A DNA stretch of 41,151 bases from Candidatus Omnitrophota bacterium (GCA_023247725.1 JAHFFW010000022.1:1-41151), one strand, 5' to 3'; positions 21,732 to 30,510 are shown, counted from the stretch's first letter. Notes: a model not told the origin generated them from the letters alone. Program-made: numbers and translations.

Positions 21732-22889
21732 CTAACCCCTGCTTTTATAAATCCTCGCGACCCCACTGCCGAGGCTCGTGACGATTTCATAGCTAATCGT
21801 ATCGGCCCACTGGGCCAGATCGTCTGCGGAAACCTCTTTCTGTCCCTGCCGACCCATGATGACCGCTTCGATTCCTGGTTTGACGCCTTTGAGATGTGAG
21901 ACATCGACCATGATTTGATCCATGGTGACCCTGCCGACAACCGGACAAGGCTCACCCTTGATGAGGACAAAGGCCCGGTTGGACAAACTTCGAAAGTACC
22001 CATCCCGATAACCAATGGCCAAGGTCGCAATCGTCATCGTCCGTGGCGCCACAAAAGTCCGGCCATAGCTGATACTGCGACCTTTGAGCATGCGTTTGAC
22101 AAACATCACTTGTGATTTAACGCTTAAAACCGGTTTTAAGCGCACCTTCCCCACGTGCCGGCCATTGGGATGAAGCCCATAGAGCATTAATCCCGGCCGG
22201 GCCAGATTGAGCGTCTTGCTTTGGTATTTGACGATCCCCATGCTGTTGGCCGCATGAATGTAAGGAACAACCAGCCCTAAACGATCCAATTGGCTTACGA
22301 CCTCATCCAGTTTTTGAATTTGCCGACGAGTAAACTCCGGGTCCGCCTCAGCCACCGGAAAATGCGTGTAAATGCCTTCAATGGAAAGGCAATGATGATC
22401 TTTGAGGACCTTCGAAATAAAAGGAACAGCCTCTTCATGCCAAAGACCAAGGCGCCCCATCCCGGTATCGACCTCCACATGAATGGCAATCCGGCGGTTG
22501 ATCGAGCGGGCATAGCGATTCAGTTCCTTGGCCAATTCGAGCGTGCAGATCGTGGGAATCAAATCGAATTCCGCAATGAGAGGCGCGTCCTGCGGCAGGG
22601 TGCTTTCAAATAAAAGGATTTTTTGGGTGAATCCAGTCTGGCGCAGCAAAACGCCCTCTTCCACATCGGACACCCCGAAAAATTTGACACCGGCGTCATT
22701 AAGAATCGAAGCCACCTGCAGCATCCCATGACCATAAGCATCCCCTTTGATCACCGGCAGCATTTCCGTCTTAAAACCGGCCAATTTTTTTAAAACTCGA
22801 TAGTTGTGCGCCACAGCCTGAAGATCGACCTCGCACCACGTGGGGCGGTGCAAGGGATGAATGTCCGTCGGATACAAGGGGTTTTTCAT
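21732..22889 (-). CDS. alr: Alanine racemase
   Basis: This 385-residue PLP enzyme makes D-alanine for peptidoglycan. The PLP-binding Lys48 lies in LPVIKGDAYGHG, the second catalytic residue Tyr in SISYGRTFVAPR (about residue 275), with GMGRLG and ARPGLMLYG as further family blocks. Length is typical. Its start overlaps the stop of tsaB by four bases (ATGA), so it ends the long minus-strand series thiL-tsaE-tsaB-alr. It converges with lptG across a terminator. Confidence 0.96.
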   Translation of the reverse strand: MKNPLYPTDIHPLHRPTWCEVDLQAVAHNYRVLKKLAGFKTEMLPVIKGDAYGHGMLQVASILNDAGVKFFGVSDVEEGVLLRQTGFTQKILLFESTLPQDAPLIAEFDLIPTICTLELAKELNRYARSINRRIAIHVEVDTGMGRLGLWHEEAVPFISKVLKDHHCLSIEGIYTHFPVAEADPEFTRRQIQKLDEVVSQLDRLGLVVPYIHAANSMGIVKYQSKTLNLARPGLMLYGLHPNGRHVGKVRLKPVLSVKSQVMFVKRMLKGRSISYGRTFVAPRTMTIATLAIGYRDGYFRSLSNRAFVLIKGEPCPVVGRVTMDQIMVDVSHLKGVKPGIEAVIMGRQGQKEVSADDLAQWADTISYEIVTSLGSGVARIYKSRG

Positions 22890-23575
22890 TGGGTCACCTG
22901 ACAGTCCTCGGGATAAAGGTAGAGCGGCAATAGATCGCTCGCCGCGGTCAATTCCTGATTGAGAAATTTAGGGAGGGATAACGAAATGAAGGTCCGGGCG
23001 TTCGGCAGCCACTGATGTTCTGGGGCGAATGACGCCTTCCACCCCTGTTTCTTCGCGGCCTGCGCCATCATGGGCGCAAACAGGCTGATACCATTGCCCG
23101 TAAAAAACGTGTCGGAATGGATGCGCTCTAGAATTTTCTGGGGCGGCACCAAAAGGTAATCCGTGAGCGCCTTCAGTTCATTGCGGGTCTTTTGGTAAAG
23201 ACAACCAAAGACCATGTTGCGCCTGGCATCACAAAGGACTGCGATTTGTCCCGCTTCCTCAACCTCTGCATTTGCGGCGATGGCATCGAGACTGCTGATT
23301 CCCACAATCGGTCGACCCGTGGACCACGCCAGCGCTTTTACCGTCGAGATGCCAACTCGGAGGCTGGTGAAGGACCCGGGGCCCAGCCCGGCCACGAAGC
23401 CGTCGACTTGAGCCAGCGTGAGTTTGCTTAAAAAAAGCAGCCGTTCAATTCCCGGAATGACCGAATCCTCCAGCACATCGGGCAAATGCAGATTCACTTG
23501 CGCCAGGATCTGATCATCCGACGAAATCGCCAGGCTATAATTTTTTGTGGAGGTGTCAATGGCGAGAATATTCAT
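22886..23575 (-). CDS. tsaB: tRNA threonylcarbamoyladenosine biosynthesis protein TsaB
   Basis: This 229-residue ASKHA-fold protein starts MNILAIDTSTKNYSLAI and has VDGFVAGLGPGSFTSLRVGISTVKALAW and PIVGISSLDAIA, the hallmarks of TsaB. It is the non-catalytic partner that binds TsaD and TsaE to put the threonylcarbamoyl group on A37 of ANN-decoding tRNAs. The start overlaps the end of tsaE by 20 bases, consistent with coupled synthesis of complex partners. TsaD and TsaC are not in the window. Confidence 0.95.
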   Translation of the reverse strand: MNILAIDTSTKNYSLAISSDDQILAQVNLHLPDVLEDSVIPGIERLLFLSKLTLAQVDGFVAGLGPGSFTSLRVGISTVKALAWSTGRPIVGISSLDAIAANAEVEEAGQIAVLCDARRNMVFGCLYQKTRNELKALTDYLLVPPQKILERIHSDTFFTGNGISLFAPMMAQAAKKQGWKASFAPEHQWLPNARTFISLSLPKFLNQELTAASDLLPLYLYPEDCQVTQ

Positions 23576-24059
23576 ACCGTAACGGTTCCAGAATGTGTTG
23601 ATAATGATGCCCGACGGGTGTCAGGCGAATGCGCCGCTCTGACGGGAACGGGGCCCGGCCACTCAACTCGATTTTGAGAAACTCGGCGGGCAGAAAATTC
23701 TTTAACCGCTCGGCCCATTCCACCACGGTGATGCCTTGTCCGTAAAAATATTCCTCATAATCCAGATAAAAAAGTTCTTTTGCTTGTTCGATCCGGTATA
23801 AATCAAAATGATGCAACGCCAGGCGCCCCCGGTAAAGATTCAGCAAAACAAACGTGGGGCTGTTGACCGCTTTCGGATCAATGCGCAAGCCCTTGGCAAT
23901 GCCTTTGACAAACGTGGTCTTACCGCTGCCGAGATTCCCCAATAGACACAGAATATCGCCGGGACCTAGACAGTGGGCGAGTTTCATCCCGAATCGGATT
24001 GTCTCCGCGGGTTTTCTGGTCGTGATTTCCAGGGAAGCGGGTGTATTCTGTTTGGTCAT
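23556..24059 (-). CDS. tsaE: TsaE, ATPase of the tRNA t6A complex
   Basis: This 167-residue P-loop protein has Walker A LGNLGSGKTTFVKGIAKGLRI, then SPTFVLLNLYRGRLALHHFDLYR and YDYEEY-like, GITVVEWAERLKNFLP, all characteristic of TsaE/YjeE. It drives turnover of the TsaBD complex in t6A synthesis. The ATG lies one base after the thiL stop and the 3' end overlaps tsaB. Confidence 0.95.
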   Translation of the reverse strand: MTKQNTPASLEITTRKPAETIRFGMKLAHCLGPGDILCLLGNLGSGKTTFVKGIAKGLRIDPKAVNSPTFVLLNLYRGRLALHHFDLYRIEQAKELFYLDYEEYFYGQGITVVEWAERLKNFLPAEFLKIELSGRAPFPSERRIRLTPVGHHYQHILEPLRYEYSRH

Positions 24060-24060
24060 A

Positions 24061-24972
24061 TCAAAAATGTTGAAACCCTTTCAAGTCAATGGATTGTTTA
24101 CGGCCTCGACGATCAAAAAGAAAAATCTGCCTCGGCCGTCCTTCAATCCGACCAATGGGATAAAAATGCATGGTTCGCCTTGGGCCACGGGCTAACAATC
24201 GTTTGGCTTTTTGTTCGGGAAGAGTAAAGATCAGTTCAAAATCCTCGCCGTCATAGAAGGCATTGGACAACGATGATCCTTTCGTCCTTGGTATGAATTT
24301 TTCCCATAGTGTAGCGCCAACGCCGCTCTTGTTCAAGATATGTCCCAAGTCTGCAATCAAGCCGTCGGAAATATCGATCATGGCGTTGGGTTGAAAATGA
24401 TCGACGAGGAATCTGGCTTCTTTCACTCTGGGGAAGAATCGAAGATGCCGGCCGCTGGGCAAAGATCGCCCCAAAGGGCCGGTCAGAAAAATCCAGTCTC
24501 CCTTTTGGGCTCCGCTACGCGTGACCACCCGATTCTTTTCCACCTTTCCCAAAAGCCCGACATTGATAACGACCTTTTGTGCACGATTCGTATCTCCGCC
24601 AACAATGGCCACATGGAATCGTTTGGCCAAACGGTTCATTCCTTTATAAAGATCCTGAACGAATTTCACCGATAATGCCGGGACTAAACCCAGCGACACA
24701 ACGGCGAAGAGGGGCAGTCCGCCCATGGCCGCAATGTCGCTGAGATTGCAGGCCATGGCCTTGTGGCCGATCGCGATGGCTGGATCATTTCGGAGGAAAT
24801 GCACTCCTTCGACCAGCATATCCGTCGTTAACAAAAGAAAATCCTTGTGGCCGATATCCAAAACCGCCGCATCATCGCCGATGCCGTTGATGACGCCCGG
24901 TCGCATCCGTACAGTCTTGGCTAACTGGTCTATCAGGCGGAATTCGCCTAGATCTTTGAGGGTGGATGGCAT
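24061..24972 (-). CDS. thiL: Thiamine-monophosphate kinase
   Basis: This 303-residue protein phosphorylates thiamine monophosphate to thiamine diphosphate, the cofactor used by AceE in this window. Family motifs: INGIGDDAAVLDIG (nucleotide/metal binding), LLTTDMLVEGVHFL, AMACNLSDIAAMGGLP, VGGDTNRA, and MIDISDGLIADLGHI. Length (usually 300-330) fits. The upstream gap to mtnA carries a heptad repeat. Confidence 0.95.
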   Translation of the reverse strand: MPSTLKDLGEFRLIDQLAKTVRMRPGVINGIGDDAAVLDIGHKDFLLLTTDMLVEGVHFLRNDPAIAIGHKAMACNLSDIAAMGGLPLFAVVSLGLVPALSVKFVQDLYKGMNRLAKRFHVAIVGGDTNRAQKVVINVGLLGKVEKNRVVTRSGAQKGDWIFLTGPLGRSLPSGRHLRFFPRVKEARFLVDHFQPNAMIDISDGLIADLGHILNKSGVGATLWEKFIPRTKGSSLSNAFYDGEDFELIFTLPEQKAKRLLARGPRRTMHFYPIGRIEGRPRQIFLFDRRGRKQSIDLKGFQHF

Positions 24973-24983
24973 ATTTGTTTCAT

Positions 24984-25052
24984 GTGTTATGTGTCACGTG
25001 TTATGTCCTGTCAGAATTCCATTCCGTAGTTATAAAACATGACACGTAACAC
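24984..25052. repeat. Heptad-periodic inverted repeat (GTGTTAT) between mtnA and thiL
   Basis: Left arm GTGTTAT, GTGTCAC, GTGTTAT, GTCCTGT (24984-25011). Right arm ATGACAC, GTAACAC (25039-25052), complementary to the left. An exact 7-base period holds in both. It fills the gap between two genes otherwise arranged like an operon. Confidence 0.82.
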
Positions 25053-25053
25053 A

Positions 25054-26097
25054 TTAAACAAACTTGAATGCCTTTTTGATATTGCGGCCTAACGGCGGCC
25101 GGATGATCCCTCGCTCCGTAATGATCGCCGTGATCAGGGAATGATCGGTCACATCAAACGCCGGGTTATAGACCGTAACGCCGTCGGGGGCAATCGGTAT
25201 TCCGGCCATGGTCGTGACTTCTTCTTTCTTTCGTTCTTCAATCGGAATCTGACGGCCGGTTTGGATCTTAAGATCAAAGGTGGACGAGGGAGCCACCACA
25301 TAAAACGGAATTCCGTGATGTTTGGCCAGAACGGCGAGATTGTATGTTCCAATTTTATTAGCGGTGTCGCCGTTAGCCGCGATGCGGTCGGCGCCGGTAA
25401 AGATTCCCTGAATTTTTCCCTGCTTCATGACGGTTGCCGCCATATTGTCGCAAATGAGCGTCGTCGGAATCTTCTCTTTGGTCAATTCCCAGGCGGTGAG
25501 GCGCGCGCCCTGCAAAAGCGGTCTGGTTTCGCAAGCCATCACCTTAAATTTTTTTCCCTGGCGCTTGGCTGAATACATGACTCCCAGCGCCGTTCCATAA
25601 TCGGCAGTGGCCAGGGCGCCGGCGTTACAGACCGTCATGATTTGCTGGCCCGAACGGATCAATCCTGCGCCAAGGTCCCCCATCCGTCGGCAAACCGCGC
25701 GGTCTTCTTCGAAAACCGCCAGGGCCTCTTTTTTCAGAACGGTTTTTAACCCGGCGACGGATTGGCCAGCATGCGTTTCGGCGGCATTTTGCATCCTTTC
25801 TAAGACATGGAATAAATTGACCGCCGTCGGGCGGGAAGAACCGATATATGCGCAAACCTTTTTTAGATGGGCCAAAAATTTTTGGGAATCCTTCCCCTTA
25901 AAATCCTTGATCCCCAGCAAAACGCCAAAACCCGCGGCAATCCCTAAGGCTGGCGCCCCGCGCACGGCGAGGGTTCGGATGGCCCACCAAAGTGTTTTGA
26001 GATCGCGGCAGATAATGTATTGGAGTTTCCTGGGAAGCTCACGCTGATCAATGATCTTGACGCCGCTATGAATCCATTGAATGGTTTGAATTGCCAT
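25054..26097 (-). CDS. mtnA: S-methyl-5-thioribose-1-phosphate isomerase
   Basis: This 347-residue protein of the eIF2B-like fold isomerises methylthioribose-1-phosphate to the ribulose form in the methionine salvage pathway. The catalytic Cys lies in MTVCNAGALATADYGTALG (about residue 158) and the catalytic Asp in IFTGADRIAANGDTANKIGTY (about 235). It also has RGAPALGIAAGFG at the N-terminus. Related ribose-1,5-bisphosphate isomerases exist; the MtnA length and motifs favour MtnA. No other mtn genes are near, so salvage may be partial or scattered. Confidence 0.93.
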   Translation of the reverse strand: MAIQTIQWIHSGVKIIDQRELPRKLQYIICRDLKTLWWAIRTLAVRGAPALGIAAGFGVLLGIKDFKGKDSQKFLAHLKKVCAYIGSSRPTAVNLFHVLERMQNAAETHAGQSVAGLKTVLKKEALAVFEEDRAVCRRMGDLGAGLIRSGQQIMTVCNAGALATADYGTALGVMYSAKRQGKKFKVMACETRPLLQGARLTAWELTKEKIPTTLICDNMAATVMKQGKIQGIFTGADRIAANGDTANKIGTYNLAVLAKHHGIPFYVVAPSSTFDLKIQTGRQIPIEERKKEEVTTMAGIPIAPDGVTVYNPAFDVTDHSLITAIITERGIIRPPLGRNIKKAFKFV

Positions 26098-26116
26098 TTG
26101 CTTCCTCTATGGATCT

Positions 26117-26434
26117 CTAATTTCTTTGCGCCACAGTCATCTGTAAACAATAATCCTCGAGCTCCTGGGGCGCGATCGGATAAACGCCGGTACCCGCGTA
26201 CCAGTCGCAAACAACTTCCCGCAAGCGGGCGATTTCTTTTAAACCTTCGCCCAAAGTCCGATCCATTAAGGTTAAGTCAATAAGATCAAGAGCTCTCAAC
26301 AACGATGCGTCTCGCTCGACGGAAGCCTGAGTTTCATCGGCCTTCCGGGCCCGATGCAGTTCGCTGCCAATATTTCCCAAACGAAACGCCAGGCTTTTTT
26401 GGTTCCAAACCTGTGGATCGATCATGGGACCCAT
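26117..26434 (-). CDS. Small helical protein, conserved family of unknown function
   Basis: This 105-residue acidic, probably all-helical protein has a pattern I associate with an uncharacterised bacterial family: WNQKSLAFRLGNIGSELHRA at the N-terminus, then RALDLIDLTLMDRTL and GLKEIARLREVVCDWY. The family link is from memory and cannot be checked here. ATG at 26434 (alternative 26425). It is the last of three small genes (DUF5674, 94-residue protein, this one) between metG and mtnA. The similarity in size and helix pattern to the 94-residue neighbour suggests they act together. No enzymatic motif is visible. Confidence 0.72.
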   Translation of the reverse strand: MGPMIDPQVWNQKSLAFRLGNIGSELHRARKADETQASVERDASLLRALDLIDLTLMDRTLGEGLKEIARLREVVCDWYAGTGVYPIAPQELEDYCLQMTVAQRN

Positions 26435-26476
26435 TGATCCATAATGAAAAATTTGTATTCAATCCTTGAACAAAAT

Positions 26477-26761
26477 TTATGTCAGTGTTGCCCGATGCGT
26501 AAGAATGTTGGCCCAAGTCAACATGGCCTCGGCCCAATCCGCATCCATTCGGATGTCCCGACGCAATTTTTCAAAATCCTCCTTAAACCACTCAAAGGTA
26601 GGGATAAATCGAACCGATTTTGGAGCCGCTTCCAAGGCTTTTAAATACTCTTCCGTCTCGAGCAGGAATTGATCCACTCTTGACCGGCGGCCTTCCATGG
26701 ACCATCGGCATAACCGCCCCAAATTAATGGCGATGTTTAAAGTTAAGTCCCTGGCTTGCAT
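26477..26761 (-). CDS. Small helical protein, partner of the 105-residue protein
   Basis: This 94-residue protein is predicted helical: LTLNIAINLGRLCRWSMEGRRSRVDQFLLETEEYLKAL, then FEWFKEDFEKLRRDIRMDADWAEAMLTWANILTHRATL. I recall similar proteins found next to homologues of the 105-residue protein, but give no function. The start (ATG 26761) lies 19 bases inside the end of the DUF5674 gene, so translation is coupled. Both small proteins share an 'N-I-x-x-x-L-x-R' motif near the N-terminus. A toxin-antitoxin or nucleotidyltransferase-partner role is conceivable, but the RxxxxH HEPN motif is not clearly present. Confidence 0.75.
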   Translation of the reverse strand: MQARDLTLNIAINLGRLCRWSMEGRRSRVDQFLLETEEYLKALEAAPKSVRFIPTFEWFKEDFEKLRRDIRMDADWAEAMLTWANILTHRATLT

Positions 26762-27093
26762 TCTTGTTCCTCCAATAATTGTCGGGTTACCATCTCAACT
26801 TTTTGTCGAATCTTTGGATCTAGTATTTCCCGACTTGAATTTTGCGCCGGCCTTATGTTAATCATTGAATCAAAATCCATCTGACCAGTTTCCAAGTCTA
26901 AGCCGGCCCCCCAAAGGTTTTCCTGCCGACTCCCGTCCTTGAGAAGCAATTCTTCTCCATCAACATGCTTTTGCCCTCCGGCGGACATAATACCGCGCTG
27001 CACATCCACAACAACTTTAATATAACCTTTTAGATCTTCGGCAATTTTTTGCCGCAATTCTGGATCGATCTTGGCTCGGATGACCACTAACAT
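26743..27093 (-). CDS. DUF5674-family protein
   Basis: This 116-residue protein matches DUF5674: an N-terminal region with DLKGYIKVVVDVQRGIMSAGGQKHVDGEELLLKDGSRQENLWG followed by FDSMINIRPAQNSSREILDP. Function unknown. Conserved Asp, Glu, His and Arg residues in the DVQRG, GGQKHVDGE and DGSRQENLWG blocks could form a metal or active site (inference). ATG 27093 has an AGGAGA ribosome-binding site five bases away. It leads the three-gene cassette and overlaps its second gene by 19 bases. It is 31 bases downstream of metG. Confidence 0.85.
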   Translation of the reverse strand: MLVVIRAKIDPELRQKIAEDLKGYIKVVVDVQRGIMSAGGQKHVDGEELLLKDGSRQENLWGAGLDLETGQMDFDSMINIRPAQNSSREILDPKIRQKVEMVTRQLLEEQECKPGT

Positions 27094-27124
27094 ACATTCT
27101 CCTAATGACTCTCAAAGAAATTTT

Positions 27125-28648
27125 TTATTGTTTCTCCATTTCGAACCGCGGAAACAGCGGGCCGTGGGTTTTTAATTTGGTTCCGGATTTCAGTTCGCCC
27201 CACTTTGTCCCCGTTCCTGCAGCACCTAAAACCTCGAGGACAATCTTTGTTTTTTCGGGCATGACGGGCTGCAAAAGAACCGTGCACAAACGCAAACCTT
27301 CGGCAACAACGTAAAGGGTTGTTGCCGCCAGTTTAGGATCCTGCTTCATTTGCTGCCAGGGCGCTTGGAATTCCAATTGGGAATTCAATAAACCAACCTT
27401 CCTCATCATCTCAACCAGAGCCTCTTGAAGTTCAAGGTTATTGATCTTTTTTGGAATACGTTCCACCATTTCACTGATTGTTTCCTTAATGACCTGGCCA
27501 AAGGGACTTGCCGTGTCGTACTCCGGAACCTCTCCATTAAAATATTTTCCGATCAGACCACTGATTCGATTTAATAAATTCCCGTAATCATTGGCCAGAT
27601 CACTGTTGTAGACGCCGATGAATTTGTTCTCGGAAAAATCGCTGTCCATGGTTTCGAACGGCCCATTGGTTGCGAGGAACCACCGCAACGCATCCACCCC
27701 AAAACGCCAGGCATAGTCTTCGATTTTATCGAGATCGATAAAATTCCCCAGGGACTTGCTCATCTTCTGGCCTTCGCTCGTCCAGAAACTATGCGAATAA
27801 ACCACTCGCGGCAGCGGCTCCTCCAAAGCCAAAAGCATGGCCGGCCAGATGACCGCATGAAACCACAGAATGTCCTTGGCAATCAAGTGAACATCCGCCG
27901 GCCAATAGTGCCGGCGCTGCGGTGTATCGACGATGGAAAGATAATTGAAAAGCGCATCGATCCAGACATAAACATTTTGATCGGGATCGCCGGGGATGGG
28001 GATGCCCCAGCCGCCGGTGCCGCTGCGCGAAATGGGGACGTCATTCAAACCTTCTTTGATCCGGTTGATGGTTTCGTTACGCCGCGCTTCTGGCTGGACG
28101 TCAAATTCGTTTCTTTTTTCCAAGAGTTCAAGTAATTTCGGCGCGTACTTGCTTAATCTGAAAAAATAATTTCTTTCTTTCTTGCGCAGGAGCGGCTTGC
28201 CGTTGATCGGAGATTTGTAGTCGTAGTCCTTGGCCTTGTTATCGGTGACATATTCTTCTTGCCCTGCGTCATACCAACCCTCGTACTCGCCGGAAAAGAC
28301 ATCCCCGGTTTGCATCAGCTTCGCCACATAATCTTGAACCTTCTTCTGATGGCGCTCTTGAGTCGTTCGGACAAAATCGTTATTGGTGATGAAAAATTTT
28401 TGGAAGGTTTCCGCAAATGCGGCGGCATTTTGATCAGCCCATTGAAGGGGAGTTAGCCCGCGTTCTTTGGCCGCCTCCACCACCTTGGCGGCATGCTCGT
28501 CGGTGCCAGTGAGGAAAAAGACGTCTTCTTTAAACAAACGGTGATAGCGGGCCAGGATATCCGCCATCGTCGTCGTGTAGAGGTGACCGATATGGGGTTT
28601 GTCATTGACGTAATAAATGGGGGTCGTGACATAAAACTTAGAGTTCAT
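27125..28648 (-). CDS. metG: Methionyl-tRNA synthetase
   Basis: From ATG 28648 this is a 507-residue class I synthetase charging tRNA-Met. The HIGH signature is PHIGHLYTTTM near residue 19, and KMSKS is intact in GQKMSKSLGNF (about residue 300). The short length, without a C-terminal tRNA-binding (EMAP-like) extension, fits the compact bacterial form. In-frame upstream codons to 28666 are ignored as there is no start signal. A GTCAC heptad repeat lies between it and ricT. The order tmk-holB-ricT-metG is a conserved cluster in many bacteria. Confidence 0.96.
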   Translation of the reverse strand: MNSKFYVTTPIYYVNDKPHIGHLYTTTMADILARYHRLFKEDVFFLTGTDEHAAKVVEAAKERGLTPLQWADQNAAAFAETFQKFFITNNDFVRTTQERHQKKVQDYVAKLMQTGDVFSGEYEGWYDAGQEEYVTDNKAKDYDYKSPINGKPLLRKKERNYFFRLSKYAPKLLELLEKRNEFDVQPEARRNETINRIKEGLNDVPISRSGTGGWGIPIPGDPDQNVYVWIDALFNYLSIVDTPQRRHYWPADVHLIAKDILWFHAVIWPAMLLALEEPLPRVVYSHSFWTSEGQKMSKSLGNFIDLDKIEDYAWRFGVDALRWFLATNGPFETMDSDFSENKFIGVYNSDLANDYGNLLNRISGLIGKYFNGEVPEYDTASPFGQVIKETISEMVERIPKKINNLELQEALVEMMRKVGLLNSQLEFQAPWQQMKQDPKLAATTLYVVAEGLRLCTVLLQPVMPEKTKIVLEVLGAAGTGTKWGELKSGTKLKTHGPLFPRFEMEKQ

Positions 28649-28683
28649 TTGAAAAATCCGATGCAAATCAGATCAGTCAGAAG

Positions 28684-28745
28684 GTCACTCGTCACAAGTC
28701 ACAGGAAAATTTTCTTGTGACCATGTGACTGGTGACTTTGTGACC
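28684..28745. repeat. Heptad-periodic inverted repeat (GTCACnn) between ricT and metG
   Basis: Left arm GTCACTC, GTCACAA, GTCACAG (28684-28704). Right arm GTGACCA, GTGACTG, GTGACTT, GTGACC (28717-28745, two 8-base steps). Its reverse complement aligns over much of its length with the aceE-aceF array at 8006, so the two are the same element type 20 kb apart. Confidence 0.83.
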
Positions 28746-28762
28746 CTTAAATACCGTGCAGC

Positions 28763-29560
28763 TCAATTTCCCTCCGTCCGAGGATACGCCACTTTAGTAA
28801 TCCGGCCTTCGCCCAAATCCACGTTCACCGTTCCTTTGAGAATATTGATGTCCATCACCTTGCCTTTACCTTCGGGAGTGGTGATTTTTTCGCCGAGCCG
28901 GGGAAGGCTTTTGGCGCATTCCCGATAGACGGTAAACTCATAGGCCATGCAGCATTTGATGCGGCCGCAGACCCCGGAGATGCGGGAAGGATTCAAAGGC
29001 AGGCCCTGCTCTTTGGCCATTTTGATGGACAAGGGATGGAATCCTTTCAAAAAGGAAGAACAGCAAAGCTCCCGTCCGCAAACCCCAAACCCGCCGATGA
29101 TCTTCGCCTTGTCCCGGACGCCGATCTGCTTGAGTTCAATGCGGACACGGAAAATTCGGGCGAGATCCTGCACCAGGTTGCGGAAATCTACCCGCCCGTC
29201 GGCAGTAAAATAAAAAATGATTTTGCTGGTATCGAACGAATACTCGGCCTTGACGATCTTCATGTCAAGCTTGCGTTCATCCACCTTGCGCTCGCAGATG
29301 CTGATGGCGTCTTTGGCCTTCGTCCGATTATTTTCGATTTGTTTGTGATCGCCTTCGGTGGCCCGGCGCAGGACTTTCCCAGCGAGATTTTCTGCCTTGG
29401 CTTTGCATGCGACCGAGGGATCGGAGATGACCATGCCAAATTCCGCTCCCCGGTCCACCTCGAGGATCACCGTGTCCCCTCTCTGGCAAACGACCTCTCC
29501 CAACTCATAGAAAAGCACCGGCCGGTAATCGCCGAGCTTGATTTCAATCAGCTTTGACAT
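28763..29560 (-). CDS. ricT: RicT/YaaT (PSP1 domain) protein
   Basis: This 265-residue protein has the PSP1 region with the Cys-rich motif GGFGVCGRELCCSSFL and SGVCGRIKCCMAYEF, which in RicAFT binds iron-sulphur clusters. In Bacillus it is part of a complex that controls RNA processing and sporulation phosphorelay. Beyond that group its role is less clear. The start ATG overlaps the end of holB by 13 bases, and metG follows, giving the widespread tmk-holB-ricT-metG arrangement. Confidence 0.92.
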   Translation of the reverse strand: MSKLIEIKLGDYRPVLFYELGEVVCQRGDTVILEVDRGAEFGMVISDPSVACKAKAENLAGKVLRRATEGDHKQIENNRTKAKDAISICERKVDERKLDMKIVKAEYSFDTSKIIFYFTADGRVDFRNLVQDLARIFRVRIELKQIGVRDKAKIIGGFGVCGRELCCSSFLKGFHPLSIKMAKEQGLPLNPSRISGVCGRIKCCMAYEFTVYRECAKSLPRLGEKITTPEGKGKVMDINILKGTVNVDLGEGRITKVAYPRTEGN

Positions 29561-30510
29561 AATTTTTCCTTGATCAGGGCAAGGGCAACTTTCACATTCA
29601 GATTTTCATTCAGTGCGAGAAAGGCGGCGGTCACTTCCTGACTCAACTCGTGAAGATCCTTCAGTGAAAATTGCGACTGCGATTTCTGCAAATCATTCCG
29701 ACGGTCAAAATTGACCAGCTCACCGGAATTTCCCGCGGCTTTAACCATCAGGAGATCCCTCAGCCAGCTGAGCGTCACCTGCAGCGCCTGTTTTATCTTT
29801 ATCTTATCGCCCAGGATCTTCTTGAAAAACGTTTCGCTCTGGCGATTGTAAACAATCTCGTTAATGATGTCATTTTTTTTGCGCCAAAAATCGCCTTCTT
29901 GCAACCGGCGACCTTCGGCGGGACACCCTTGCGCAAAATAAGCCAGGCCAAAGGCGAGCGCCGGCTCTATAGAATAATCTTTTGCCAACTCCTGCGCAAG
30001 CATTCTTAATGGTTGCGGAAAGAAATAAATCGGCTGGCAGCGGGACCGGATGGTATCAAAGACCTGTTCCGGCACACTGCTGGTGAGAATAAACAGGGTA
30101 TTCGGTGCGGGTTCTTCCAAAGTCTTTAAAAAAGCATTGCTGCCCTCCGCGGTCAGGCATTCGGCCTCAAGGATCATAAAAACCTTACTGCGGGCTTCAT
30201 AACTTCTCAACTGACTTTGGCCGATGAGATCGCGAATCTGGTCGATCGAAATACATTCCTTCCCGTCGGGTTTTTTGAATAGATGGACGTCCGGATGCTG
30301 GAGATTGTGGATTCTGACGCAGGTGGGACAAATACCGCAAGCCGGGCCTTTTTCACGGCGATCACAATTAAGCAGTTGGGCCAAGGCCAAGGCGGTTTGG
30401 GTTTTTCCAATCCCCTCTGGGCCGATAAAAAGATAGGCATGCGCGAGGTGCTGGGCCTCCATGAGGCGGGCGAAGCGATCGAGCAGGGTTGGGTTAATTT
30501 GGGAAATCAT
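29548..30510 (-). CDS. holB: DNA polymerase III delta' subunit
   Basis: From ATG 30510 this is a 320-residue clamp-loader subunit. It has the AAA+ N-terminal domain with GPEGIGKTQTALALAQLL (P-loop) and a zinc site CDRREKGPACGICPTC (Cys-x8-Cys-x2-Cys-x2-Cys), DQIRDLIGQSQLRSYEARSKVFMILEAE (Walker B), and EEPAPNTLFILTSSVPEQV with an arginine-finger region. A TTG at 30546 would overlap the tmk stop but lacks a good ribosome-binding site. It loads the sliding clamp with the other clamp-loader subunits encoded elsewhere. Confidence 0.92.
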   Translation of the reverse strand: MISQINPTLLDRFARLMEAQHLAHAYLFIGPEGIGKTQTALALAQLLNCDRREKGPACGICPTCVRIHNLQHPDVHLFKKPDGKECISIDQIRDLIGQSQLRSYEARSKVFMILEAECLTAEGSNAFLKTLEEPAPNTLFILTSSVPEQVFDTIRSRCQPIYFFPQPLRMLAQELAKDYSIEPALAFGLAYFAQGCPAEGRRLQEGDFWRKKNDIINEIVYNRQSETFFKKILGDKIKIKQALQVTLSWLRDLLMVKAAGNSGELVNFDRRNDLQKSQSQFSLKDLHELSQEVTAAFLALNENLNVKVALALIKEKLCQS

